DNA of 64,000 nucleotides from Xestospongia muta. Taxonomy: Eukaryota > Porifera > Demospongiae > Haplosclerida > Petrosiidae. Of this stretch, positions 12,741-26,400 are shown in pieces. The stretch lies in assembly GCA_963693285.1 (NCBI GenBank), contig OY848924.1, forward strand, positions 5,101,214 to 5,165,213, in the 5' to 3' direction. Each line of letters starts with the position of its first letter. The first letter of the stretch is position 1. Below the pieces are notes generated by a model, which was not told where the DNA came from, did no database searches, and saw nothing but the letters and a program-made list of their open reading frames with translations. Both the position numbers and the translations under genes were made by a program.

Positions 12741-15700
12741 TAAACTCTATAGATCAGCTTATTTAACTACGTTTCACAGTTAATTTCTAAACTTTTTTAA
12801 CTTTCAAAAAGCTCTAAACTCAAATTTTTGAATTATAACCTATTTAGACTACTTTATTAGTACATTTAAGATAGATAAACTTACTAAACTCTTTAGATCA
12901 GCTTATTTAACCAGTTTTCACAGTTAATTTCTAATCTTTTTTAACTTTCAAAAAGCTCTAAACTCTTTATTTTAGAGTTTTAACCTATTTTGACTACTTT
13001 ATTAGTATATTTAAGACAGATAAACTTACTAAACTCTATAGATCAGCTTATTTAACCAGTTTTCACTGTTAATTTCTAATCTTTTTTAACTTTCAAAAAG
13101 CTCTAAACTCTTTATTTTAGAGTTTTAACCTATTTAAACTACTTTAATAGTATATTTAAGACAGATAAACTTACTAAACTCTTTAGATCAGCTTATTTAA
13201 CCAGTTTTCACAGTTAATTCTAATCTTTTTTAATTTTCAAAAAGCTCTAAACAGTTTATTTTAGAGTTTTAACCTATTTAGACTACTTTATTAGTAAATT
13301 TAATACAGATAAACTTACTAAACTCTTTAGATCAGCTTATTTAACCACTTTTCACAGTTAATTTCTAATCTTCTTTAACCTTTATAAAGCTCTAAACACA
13401 TTATTTTAGTCTTTTAACCTATTTAGACTACTTTATTAGTATATTTAAGACAGATAAACTTACTAAACTCTTTAGATCAGCTTATTTAACCACTTTTCAC
13501 AGTTAATTTCTAATCTTTTTTAACTTTCAAAAAGCTGTAAACAGGTTATTTTAGTCTTTTAACCTATTTAGACTACTTTATTAGTATATTAAAGACAGAT
13601 AAACTTACTAAACTCTTTAGATCAGCTTATTTAACCAGTTTTCACAGTTAATTTCTAATCTTTTTTAACTTTCAAAAAGCTCTAAACACTTTATTTTAGT
13701 CTTTTAACCTATTTAGACTACTTTATTAGTATATTTAAGACAGATAAACTTACTAAACGCTTTAGATCAGCTTATTTAACCAGTTTTCACAGTTAATTTC
13801 TAATCTTTTTTAACTTTCAAAAACCTCTAAACTCTTTATTTTAGAGTTATAACCTATTTAGACTACTTTATTAGTATATTTAAGACAGATAAAATTACTA
13901 AACTCTTTAGATCAGCTTATTTAACCAGTTTTCACAGTTATTTTCTAATCTTTTTTAACTTTCAAAAGCTCTAAACTCTTTATTTTAGAGTTTTAACCTA
14001 TTTAGACTACTTTATTAGTATATTTAAGAGAGATAAACTTACGTAACTCTTTAGATCAGCTTATTTAACCAGTTTTCACAGTTAATTTCTAATCTTTTTT
14101 AACTTTCAAAAAGCTCTACTCTCTTTATTTTAGAGTTTTAACCTATTTAGACTACTTTATTAGTATATTAAAGAGAGATAAACTTACTAAACTCTTTAGA
14201 TCAGCTTATTTAACCAGTTTTCACAGTTAATTTCTAACCTTTTTTAACTTTCAAAAAGCTCTAAACTGTTTATTTTATTCTTTTAACCTATTTAGACTAC
14301 TTTATTAGTATATTTAAGACAGATAAACTTACTAAACCTTTAGATCAGCTTATTTAACCAGTTTTCACAGTTAATTTCTAATCTTTTTTAACTTTCAAAA
14401 AGCTCTAAACTCTTTATTTTGGAGTTTTAACCTCTTTAGACTACTTTATTAGTATATTTAAGAGAGATAAACTTCTAATCTCTTTAACGAGCTTATTTAA
14501 CCAGTTTTCACAATTAATTTCTAATCTTTTTTAACTTTCAAAAAGCTCTAAACTCTTTATTTTAGAGTTTTAACCTATTTAGACTAGTTTATTAGTATAT
14601 TTAAGATAGATAAACTTACTAACCTCTTAGAACAGCTTATTTAACCAGTTTTCACAGTTAATTTCAAACCATTTTTAACTTTCAAAAAGCTCTAAACACT
14701 TTATTTTAGAGTTTTAACCTATTTAGACTACTTTATTAGTATATTTAAGAGAGATAAACTTACTAAACTCTTTAGATCAGCTTATTTAACCAGTTTTCAC
14801 AGTTAATTTCTAGTCTTTTAAAACTTAAAAAAAGCTCCAAACACTTCATTTTAGAGTTTTAACCTATTTAGACTACTTTATTAGTATATTTAAGAGTGAC
14901 TAACTTACTGAACTCTTTAGATAAGCTTATTTGACCAGTTTTCACAGTTAATTTCTAATTTTTTTAACTTATAAAAAGCTCTGAACACTTTATTTTAGTC
15001 TTTTAATCTATTTTGACTACTTTACTAGTGTATTTAAGAAAGAGAAACTTACGAAACTCTTTAGATCAGCTTATTTAACCAGTTTTCACAGTTAATTTCT
15101 AATCTTTTTTAACTTTCAAAAAGCTCTAAACAGTTTATTTCAGTCTTTTAACCTCTTTAGACTACTGTATTAGTGTATTTAAGACAGATAAACTTACTAA
15201 ACTCTTTAGATCAGCTTATTTAACCAGTTTTCACAGTTAATTTCTAATCTTTTTTAACTTTCAAAAAGCTTGAAACTCTTTATTTTAGAATTTTAACCTA
15301 TTTAGACTACTTTATTAGTATATTTAAGACAGATAAACTTACTAAACTCTTTAGATAAGCTTATTTAACCAGTTTTCACAGTTAATTTCAAATTTTTTTT
15401 ACTTACAAAAAGCTCAAAAGACTTTAATTTACTCTTTTAACCCACTTTGACTACTTTACTAGTATATTTAAGACAGAAAAACTTACTAAACTCTTTAGAT
15501 CAGCTTATTTAACCAGTTTTCACAGTTAATTTCTAATCTTTTTTAACTTTCAAAAAGCTCCAAACACTTTATTTTACTCTTTTAACCTCTTTAGACTACT
15601 TTATTAGTATATTTAAGAGAGATAAACTTAATAAACTCTTTAGATCAGCTTATTTAACCCGTTTTCACAGTTAATTTCTAATCTTTTTTAACTTTCATAA

Positions 15701-16450
15701 GGCTCTTAACTCTTTATTTTAGAGTTTTAACCTATTTAGACTACTTTATTAGTATATTTAAGACAGATAAACTTACTAAACTCTTTAGATCAGCTTATTT
15801 AACCAGTTTTCACACTTAACATCTAATCTTTTTTAACTTTCACAAAGCTCTATACTCTTTTTTTTGCGTTTTAACCTATTTAGACTACTTTATTAGTATA
15901 TTTAAGACAGATAAACTTACTAAACCTTTAGATCATCTTATTTCACCAGTTTTCACAGTTAATTTCTAATCTTTTTTAACTTTCAAAAAGCTCTAAACTC
16001 TGTATTATGGAGTTTTAACCTATTTAGACTACTTTATTAGTATATTTAAGAGAGATAATCTTCTAATCTCTTTAATGAGCTTATTTAACCAGTTTTCACA
16101 GTTAATTTCTAATCTTTTTTAACTTTCAAAAAGGTCTAAACTCTTTATTTTAGAGTTTTAACCTATTTAGACTAGTTTATTAGTATATTTAAGATAGATA
16201 AACTTAATAACCTCTTAGCACAGCTTATTTAACCAGTTTTCACAGTTAATTTCTATCCATTTTTAACTTTCAAAAAGCTCTAAACACTTTATTTTGGAGT
16301 TTTAACCTATTTAGACTACTTTATTAGTATATTTAAGAGAGATAAACTTACTAAACTCTTTAGATCAGCTTATTTAACCAGTTTTCACAGTTAATTTCTA
16401 ATCTTTTAAAACTTAAAAAATGCTCTAAACACTTTATTTTAGAGTTTTAA
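12741..16450 (+). repeat. Nested 3.7-kb higher-order repeat, second copy with three extra monomers
   Basis: Right partner of the preceding block. The three extra monomers lie at about 14,030-14,460 and are marked by ACGTAACTCT, CTCTACTCTC and ACTGTTTATTTTATTC. Correspondence with the left copy ends near 12,710/16,460, where the right copy changes to TAGATTACTTTATTAG followed by ACTCGTTAGATC. Its counterpart in the second large copy is at about 27,490-31,210. Confidence 0.85.
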
Positions 16451-17489
16451 CCTATTTAGATTACTTTATTAGTATATTTCAGACAGATAAACTTACCAAA
16501 CTCGTTAGATCAGCTTATTTAACAACTTTTCACAGTTAATTTCTAATCTTTTTTAAGTTAAAAAAAAGTCTAAACACTTTATTTCAGTCTTTTAACCTCT
16601 TTAGACTACTTTATTAGTATATTTAAGAGTGACTACCTTACTGAACTCTTTAGATAGGCTTATTTAACCAGTTTTCACAGTTAATTTCTAATTTTTTTAA
16701 CTTATAAAAAGCTCTAAACAGTTTATTTTAGTCTTTTAACCTATTTTGACTACTTTACTACTATATTTAAGACAGATAAACTTACTAAACTCTTTAGATC
16801 AGCTTATTTAACCAGTTTTCACAGTTAATTTATAATCTTTTTTAAGTTTCAAAAAAGTCTAAATACTTTATTTCAGTCTTTTAACCTCTTTAGACTACTT
16901 TATTAGTATATTTAAGACAGATAGACTTAATAAACTCTTTAGATCAAATTATTTAACCAGTTTTCACAGTTAATTTCTAATCTTTTTTAACTTTCAAAAA
17001 GCTCTAAACTCTTTATTTTAGAATTTTAACCTATTGAGACTACTTTATTAGTATATTTAAGACAGATTAACTTACTAAACTCTTTAGATAAGCTTATTTA
17101 ACCAGTTTTCACAGTTAATTTCTAATTTTTTTAACTTACAAAAAGCTCTAAACACTTTAATTTACTCTTTTAACCTATTTTGACTACTTTACTAGTATAT
17201 TTAAGAGAGAAAAACTTACTTAACTCTTTAGATCAGCTTATTTAACCAGTTTTCACAGTTAATTTCTAATCTGTTTTAACTTTCAAAAAGCTCTAAACAC
17301 TTTATTTCCGTCTTTTAACATGTTTAGACTACTTTATTAGTATATTTAAGTCAGATAAACTTACTAAACTCTTTAGATCAGATTATTTAACCATTTTTCA
17401 CAGTTAATTTCTAATCTTTTTTAACTTTCAAAAAGCTCTAAACTCTTTATTTTAGAGTTTTAACCTATTTAGACTTGTTTATTAGTATA

Positions 17490-20400
17490 TTTAAGATAGA
17501 TAAACTTAGTAAACTCTTAAGATCAGCTTATTTAACCAGTTTTCACAGTTAATTTCTAATCTTTTTTAACTTTCAAAAAGCTCTAAACACTTTATTTTAG
17601 AGTTTTAACCTATTTAGACTACTTTATTAGTATATTTAAGACAGATAAACTTACTAAACTCTGTAGATCAGCTTATTTAAACAGTTTTCACAATTAAATT
17701 CTAATCTTTTTTTACTTTAAAAAAGCTCTAAACTCTTTATTTTAGAGTTTTAACCTATTTAGACTACTTTATTAGTATATTTAAAACAAATAAACTTACT
17801 AAACTCTTTAGATCAGCTTATTTAACCAGTTTTCACAGTTAATTTCTAATCTTTTTTAACTTTCAAAAGGCTCTAAACTCTTTATTTTAGAGTTTTAACC
17901 TATTTAGACTACTTTATTAGTTTATTTAAGACAGATAAACTTACTAAACTCTTTAGATCAGCTTATTTAACCAGTTTTCACAGTTAGTTTCTAATCTTTT
18001 TTAACTTTCAAAAAGCTCTAAACTCTTTATTTTAGTCTTTTAACCTATTTAGACTACTTTATTAGTATATGTAAGACAGATAAACTTACTAAACTCTTTA
18101 GATCAGCTTATTTAGCCAGTTTTCACAGTTAATTTCTAGTCTTTTTTAACTTTCAAAAAGCTCTAAACACTTTATTTTAGTCTTTTAACCTATTTAGACT
18201 ACTTTATTAGTATATTTAAGACAGATAATCTTACTAAACTCTTTAGATCAGCTTATTTAACCAGTTTTCACAGTTAATTTCTAATCTTTTTTAACTTTCC
18301 AAAAGCTCTAAACTCTTTATTTTAGAGTTTTAACCTATTTAGACTACTTTATTAGTATATTTAAACATATAAACTGACTAAACTCTTTAGATCAGCTTAT
18401 TTAACCAGTTTTCACAGTTAATTTCTAATCTTTTTTAACTTTCAAAAAGCTCTAAACTCTTTATTTTTGAGTTTTAACCTATTTAGACTTCTTTATTAGT
18501 ATATTTAAAAGAGATAAACTTACTAAACTCTTTAGATCAGCTTATTTAACCAGTTTTCACAGTTAATTTCTAATCTTTTTTAACTTTCAAAAAGCTCTAA
18601 ACTCTTTATTTAAGTCTTTTAACCTATATAGACTACTTTATTAGTATATGTAAGACAGATAAACTTACTAAACTCTTTAGATCAGCTTATTTAACCAGTT
18701 TTCACAGTTAATTTCTAATCTTTTTTAACTTTCAAAAAGCTCTAAAATCTTTATTTTAGAGTTTTAACCTATTTAGACTACTTTATTAGTATATTTAAGA
18801 CAGATAAACTTACTAAACTCTTTAGATCGGCTTATTTAACCACTTTTCACAGTTAATTTCTAATCTTTTTTAACTTTTAAAAAGCGCTAAACAAGTTATT
18901 TTAGTCTTTTAACCTATTTAGACTACTTTATTAGTATATTTAAGACAGATAAACTTACTAAACTCTTTAGATCAGCTTATTTAACCAGTTTTCACAGTTA
19001 ATTTCTAATCTTTTTTAACTTTCAAAAAGCTCTAAACACTTTATTTTGTCTTTTAACCTATTTACACTACTTTATTAGTATACTTAAGACAGATAAACCA
19101 ACTAAACGCTTTAGATCAGCTTATTTAACCAGTTTTCACAGTTAATTTCTAATCTTTTTTAACTTTCAAAAACATCTAAATTCTTTATTTTAGAGTTATA
19201 ACCTATTTAGTCTACTTTATTAGTATATTTAAGACAGATAAACTTAGTAAACTCTTTAGATCAGCTTATTTAACCAGTTTTCACAGTTAATTTCTAATCT
19301 TTTTAACTTTCAAAAAGCTCTAAACACTTTATTTTAGTCTTTTAACCTATTTTGACTACTTTCCTAGTATATTTAAAACAGATAAACTTACTAAACTCTT
19401 TAGTTCAGCCTATTTAACCACTTTTCACAGTTAATTTCTAATCTTTTTTAAATTTCAAAAAGCTCTGAACACTTTATTTTAGTCTTTTAACCTATTTAGA
19501 CTACTTTATTAGTATATTTAAGACAGATAAACTTACTAAAGTCTTTAGATCAGCTTATTTAACCACTTTTCACAGTTAATTTCTAATCTTTTTTAACTTT
19601 CAAAAAACTCTAAACAAGTTATTTTAGTCTTTTAGCCTATTTAGACTACTTTATTAGTATATTTAAGACTGATAAACTTACTAAACTCTTTAGATCAGCT
19701 TATTTAACCAGTTTTCACAGTTAATTTCTAATCTTTTTTAACTTTCAAAAAGCTCTAAACACTTTATTTTGTCTTTTAACCTATTTACACTACTTTATTA
19801 GTATATTTAAGACAGATACACTTACTAAACGCTTTAGATCAGCTTATTTAACCAGTTTTCACAGTTAATTTCTAATCTTTTTTAACTTTCAAAAACCTCT
19901 AAACTCTTTATTTTAGAGTTATAACCTATTTAGACTACTTTATTAGTATATTTAAGACAGATAAACTTACTAAACTCTTTAGATCAGCTTATTTAACCAG
20001 TTTTCACAGTTAATTTCTAATCTTTTTTAACTTTCAAAAAGCCCTAAACACTTTATCTTAGTCTTTTAACCTATTTAGACTACTTTATTAGTATATTTAA
20101 GACAGATAAACTTACTAAACTCTTTAGATCAGCTTATTTAACCAGTTTTCAGAGTTAATTTCTAATCTTTTTTAACTTTCAAAAAGCTCTAAACTGTTTA
20201 TTTAATTCTTTTAACCTATTTAGACTACTTTATTAGTATATTTAAACAGATAAACTTACTAAATTCTTTAGATTAGCTTATTTAACCAGTTTTCACAGTT
20301 AATTTCTAATATTTTTTTAACTTTCAAAAACCTCTAAACACTTTATTTTAGAGTTTTAACCTATTTAGACTACTTTATTAGTATATTTAAGACAGATAAA

Positions 20401-23400
20401 CTTACTAAACTCTTTAGATCAGCTTATTTAACCAGTTTTCACACTTAATTTCTAATCTTTTTTAACTTTCAAAAAGCTCTAAACTCTTTATTTTAGAGTT
20501 ATAATCTATTTGGACTACTTTATTAGTATATTTAAGACAGATAAACTTACTAATCTCTTTAGATCAGCTTATTTAACCAGTTTTCACAGTTAATTTCTAA
20601 TCTTTTTTAACTTTCAAAATGCTCTAAACTCTTCACTTTAGAGTTTTAACCTATTTAGACTGCTTAATTACTATGTTTAAGACAGATAAACTTACTAAAC
20701 TCTTTAGATCAGCTTATTTAACCAGTTTTCACAGTTAATTTCTAATCCTTTTAACTTTCAAAACACTCTAAACTCTTTATTTTAGAGTTTTAACCTATTT
20801 AGATACTTTATTAGTATATTTAAGAGAGATAAACTTACTAAACTCTTTAGATCAGCTTATTTAACCAGTTTTCACAGTTAATTTCTAATCTGTTTTAACT
20901 TTCAAAAAGCTCTAAACTCTTTATTTTAGAGTTTTAACCTATTTAGACTACTTTATTAGTATATTTAAAACATATAAACTTACTAAACTCTTTAGATCAG
21001 CTTATTTAACCAGTTTTCACAGTTAATTTCTAATCTTTTTTATCTTTCAAAAAGCTCTAAACTCATTATTTTAGAGTTTTAACCTATTTAGACTACTTTA
21101 TTAGTATATTTAAGACAGATAAACTTACTAAACTCTTTAGATCAGCTTATTTAACCAGTTTTCACAGTTAATTTCTAATCTTTTTTTAACTTTCAAAAGC
21201 TATAAACTCTTTATTTTATAGTTTTAACCTATTTAGACTACTTTATTAGTATATTTAAGACAGATAAACTTAATAAACTCTTTAGATCAGCTTATTTAAC
21301 CAGTTTTCACAGTTAATTTGTAAACTTTTTTAACTTTCAAAAAGCTGTAAACTATTTATTTTAGTGTTTTAACCTATTTAGACTACTTTATTAGTATATT
21401 AAAAACAGACAAACTTACTAAACTCTTTAGATCAGCTTATTTAACCAGTTTTCACAGTTAATTTCTAATCTTTTTTAACTTTCAAAAAGCTCTAAACACT
21501 TTATTTTAGAGTTTTAACCTATTTAGACTACTTTATTAGTATATTTAAGACAGATAAACTTACTAAACTCTGTAGATCATCTTATTTAAACAGTTTTCAC
21601 AGTTAAATTCTAATCTTTTTTAACTTTCAAAAACTTCTAAACTCTTTATTTTAGAGTTTTAACCTATTTAGACTACTTTATTAGTATATTTAAGACAGAT
21701 AAACTTACTAAACTCTTTAGATCAGCTTATTTAACCAGTTTTCACAGTTAATTTCTAATCTTTTTTAACTTTCAAAAATCTCTCAACTCTTTATTTTAGA
21801 GTTTTAACCTATTTAGACTACTTTATTAGTATATTTAAGACAGATAAACTTACTAAACTCTTTAGATCAGCTTATTTAACCAGTTTTCACAGTTAATTTC
21901 TAATCTTTTTTAACTTTCAGAGAGCTCTAAACTCTTTATTTTAGAGTTTTAACCTATTTAGACTACTTTATTAGTGTATTTAAGACAGATAAACTTACTA
22001 AACTCTTTAGATCAGCTTATTTAACCAGTTTTCATAGTTAATTTCTAATCTTTTTTAACTTTCAAAAAGCTCTAAACTCTTTATTTTAGAGTTTTAACCT
22101 ATTTAGACTACTTTATTAGTATATTTAAGAGAGATAAACTTACTAAACTCTTAAGATCAGCTTATTTAACCAGTTTTCACAGTTAATTTCTAATCTTTTT
22201 TAACTTTCAAAAAGCTCTAAACTCTTTATTTTAGAGTTTTAGCCTATTTAGACTACTTTATTAGTATATTTAAGACAGATAAACTTACTAAACTGTTTAG
22301 ATCAGCTTATTTAACCAGTTTTCACAGTTAATTTCTAATCTTTTTAACTTTCAAAAGCTCTAAACTCTTTATTTTATAGTTTTAACCTATTTAGACTACT
22401 TTATTAGTATACTTAAGACAGATAAACTTACTAAACTCTTTAGATCAGCTTATTTAACCAGTTTTCACAGTTAATTTCTAAACTTTTTTAACTTTCCAAA
22501 AGCTGTAAACTATTTATTTTAGTGTTTTAACCTATTTAGACTACTTTATTACTATATTTAAAACAGACAAACTTACTAAACTCTTTAGATCAGCTTATTT
22601 AACCAGTTTTCACAGTTAATTTCTAATCTTTTTTAACTTTCAAAAAGCTCTAAACACTTTATTTTAGAGTTTTAACCTATTTAGACTACTTTATTAGTAT
22701 ATTTAAGACAGATAAACTTACTAAACTCTGTAGATCAGCTTATTTAAACAGTTTTCACAGTTAAATTCTAATCTTTTTTAACTTTCAAAAACTTCTAAAC
22801 TCTTTATTTTAGAGTTTTAACCTATTTAGACTACTTTATTAGTATATTTAAGACAGATAAGCTTACTAAACTCTTTAGATCAGCTTATTTAACCAGTTAT
22901 CACAGTTAATTTCTAATCTTTTTTAACTTTCAAAAAGCACTAAACTCTTTATTTTAGAGTTTTAACCTATTTAGACTACTTTATTAGTATATTTAAGACA
23001 GATAAACTTACTAAACTCTTTAGATCAGCTTATTTAACCAGTTTTCACAGTTAATTTCTAATCTTTTTTAACTTTCAAAAAGCTCTAAACACTTTATTTT
23101 AGTCTTTTAACCTATTTAGACTACTTTATTAGTATATTTAAGACAGATAAACTTACTAAACTCTTTAGTTCAGCTTATTTAATCAGTTTTCACAGGTAAT
23201 TTCTAATCTTTTTTAACTTTCAAAAAGCTCTAAACACTTTATTTTAGTCTTTTAACCTATTTAGACTACTTTATTAGTCTATTTAAGACAGATAAACTTA
23301 CTAAACTCTTTAGTTCAGCTTATTTAACAACTTTTCGCAGTTAATTTCTAATCTCTTTAACTTTCAAAAAGCTCTAAACACTTTATTTTAGAGTTTTAAC

Positions 23401-26400
23401 CTATTTAGACTACTTTATTAGTATATTTAAGACAGATAAACTTACTAAACTCTTTAGATCAGCTTATTTAAACAGTTTTCACAGTTAATTTCTAATCTTT
23501 TTTAACTTTCAAAAGTTCTAAACACATTATTTTAGAGTTTTAACCTATTTAGACTACTTTATTAGTATATTTAAGACAGATAAAAATACTAAACTCTTTA
23601 GATCAGCTTATTTAACCAGTTTTCACAGTTAATTTCTAATCTTTTTTAACTTTCAAAAACCTGTAAACTCTTTATTTTAGAGTTTTAACCTATTTAGACT
23701 ACTTTATTAGTATATTTAAGACAGATAAACTTACTAAATTCTTTAGATTAGCTTATTTAACCAGTTTTCACAGTTAATTTCTAATCTTTTTTAACTTTCA
23801 AAAAGCTCTAAACACTTTATTTTAGTCATTTAACCTATTTAGACTATTTTAATAGTATATTTAAGACAGATAAACTTACTAAACTCTTTAGATGAGCTTA
23901 TTTAACCAGTTTTCACAGTTAATTTCTAATCTTTTTTAACTTTCAAAAAGCTCTAAACTCTTTATTTTAGAGTTATAACCTATTTAGACTACTTTATTAG
24001 TATATTTAAGACAGATAAACTCAGTAAACTCTTTAGATCAGCTTTTTTAACAAGTTTTCTCAGTTATTTTCTAATCTTTTTTAACTTTCAAAAAGCTCTA
24101 AATTCTTTATTTTAGAGTTTTAACCTATTTAGACTACTTTATTAGTATATTTAAGACAGATAAACTTACTAAACTCTTTAGATCAGCTTATTTAACTACG
24201 TTTCACAGTTAATTTCTAAACTTTTTTAACTTTCAAAAAGCTCTAAACTCAAATTTTAGAATTATAACCTATTTAGACTACTTTATTAGTACATTTAAGA
24301 TAGATAAACTTACTAAACTCTTTAGATCAGCTTATTTAACCAGTTTTCACAGTTAATTTCTAATCTTTTTTAACTTTCAAAAAGCTCTAAACTCTTTATT
24401 TTAGAGTTTTAACCTATTTTGACTACTTTATTAATATATTTAAGACAGATAAACTTACTAAACTCTATAGATCAGCTTATTTAACCAGTTTTCACTGTTA
24501 ATTTCTAATCTTTTTTAACTTTCAAAAAGCTCTAAACACTTTATTTTAGAGTTTTAACCTATTTAAACTACTTTAATAGTATATTTAAGACAGATAAACT
24601 TACTAAACTCTTTAGATCAGCTTATTTAACCAGTTTTCACAGTTAATTCTAATCTTTTTTAATTTTCAAAAAGCTCTAAACAGTTTATTTTAGAGTTTTA
24701 ACCTATTTAGACTACTTTATTAGTAAATTTAATACAGATAAACTTACTAAACTCTTTAGATCAGCTTATTTAACCACTTTTCAGAGTTAATTTCTAATCT
24801 TCTTTAACCTTTATAAAGCTCTAAACACATTATTTTAGTCTTTTAACCTATTTAGACTACTTTATTAGTATATTTAAGACAGATAAACTTACTAAACTCT
24901 TTAGATCAGCTTATTTAACCACTTTTCACAGTTAATTTCTAATCTTTTTTAACTTTCAAAAAGCTGTAAACAGGTTATTTTAGTCTTTTAACCTATTTAG
25001 ACTACTTTATTAATATATTAAAGACAGATAAACTTACTAAACTCTTTAGATCAGCTTATTTAACCAGTTTTCACAGTTAATTTCTAATGTTTTTTAACTT
25101 TCAAAAAGCTCTAAACACTTTATTTTAGTCTTTTAACCTATTTAGACTACTTTATTAGTATATTTAAGACAGATAAACTTACTAAACGCTTTAGATCAGC
25201 TTATTTAACCAGTTTTCACAGTTAATTTCTAATCTTTTTTAACTTTCAAAAACCTCTAAACTCTTTATTTTAGAGTTATAACCTATTTAGACTACTTTAT
25301 TAGTATATTTAAGACAGATAAAATTACTAAACTCTTTAGATCAGCTTATTTAACCAGTTTTCACAGTTATTTTCTAATCTTTTTTAACTTTCAAAAGCTC
25401 TAAACTCTTTATTTTAGAGTTTTAACCTATTTAGACTACTTTATTAGTATATTTAAGAGAGATAAACTTCTAATCTCTTTAACGAGCTTATTTAACCAGT
25501 TTTCACAGTTAATTTCTAATCTTTTTTAACTTTCAAAAAGCTCTAAACTCTTTATTTTAGAGTTTTAACCTATTTAGACTCGTTTATTAGTATATTTAAG
25601 ATAGATAAACTTACTAACCTCTTAGAACAGCTTATTTAACCAGTTTTCACAGTTAATTTCAAACCATTTTTAACTTTCAAAAAGCTCTAAACACTTTATT
25701 TTAGAGTTTTAACCTATTTAGACTACTTTATTAGTATATTTAAGAGAGATAAACTTACTAAACTCTTTAGATCAGCTTATTTAACCAGTTTTCACAGTTA
25801 ATTTCTAGTCTTTTAAAACTTAAAAAAAGCTCCAAACACTTCATTTTAGAGTTTTAACCTATTTAGACTACTTTATTAGTATATTTAAGAGTGACTAACT
25901 TACTGAACTCTTTAGATAAGCTTATTTGACCAGTTTTCACAGTTAATTTCTAACCTTTTTTAACTTATAAAAAGCTCTGAACACTTTATTTTAGTCTTTT
26001 AATCTATTTTGACTCCTTTACTAGTGTATTTAAGACAGAGAAACTTACGAAACTCTTTAGATCAGCTTATTTAACCAGTTTTCACAGTTAATTTCTAATC
26101 TTTTTTAACTTTCAAAAAGCTCTAAACAGTTTATTTCAGTCTTTAACCTCTTTAGACTACTGTATTAGTGTATTTAAGACAGATAAACTTACTAAACTCT
26201 TTAGATCAGCTTATTTAACCAGTTTTCACAGTTAATTTCTAATCTTTTTTAACTTTCAAAAAGCTTGAAACTCTTTATTTTAGAATTTTAACCTATTTAG
26301 ACTACTTTATTAGTATATTTAAGACAGATAAACTTACTAAACTCTTTAGATAAGCTTATTTAACCAGTTTTCACAGTTAATTTCAAATTTTTTTTACTTA

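Larger units (their letters stand above)
2740..17490 (+). repeat. Copy 1 of a 14.75-kb tandem duplication of satellite DNA
   Basis: Rare monomer variants recur in the same order exactly 14,750-14,751 bp further on. Examples are AAACTTAGTA at 2,751 and 17,502, TTTAACTACG at 9,441 and 24,191, and the same motif at 12,762 and 27,513. The left breakpoint lies within shared sequence near 2,720-2,750: upstream of it the two copies differ (CAATTTAGACTAC against TATTTAGACTTG). The unit is about 102 monomers. Stretches compared by eye differ at only scattered positions, which points to a recent large duplication rather than slow monomer homogenisation. Confidence 0.9.
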
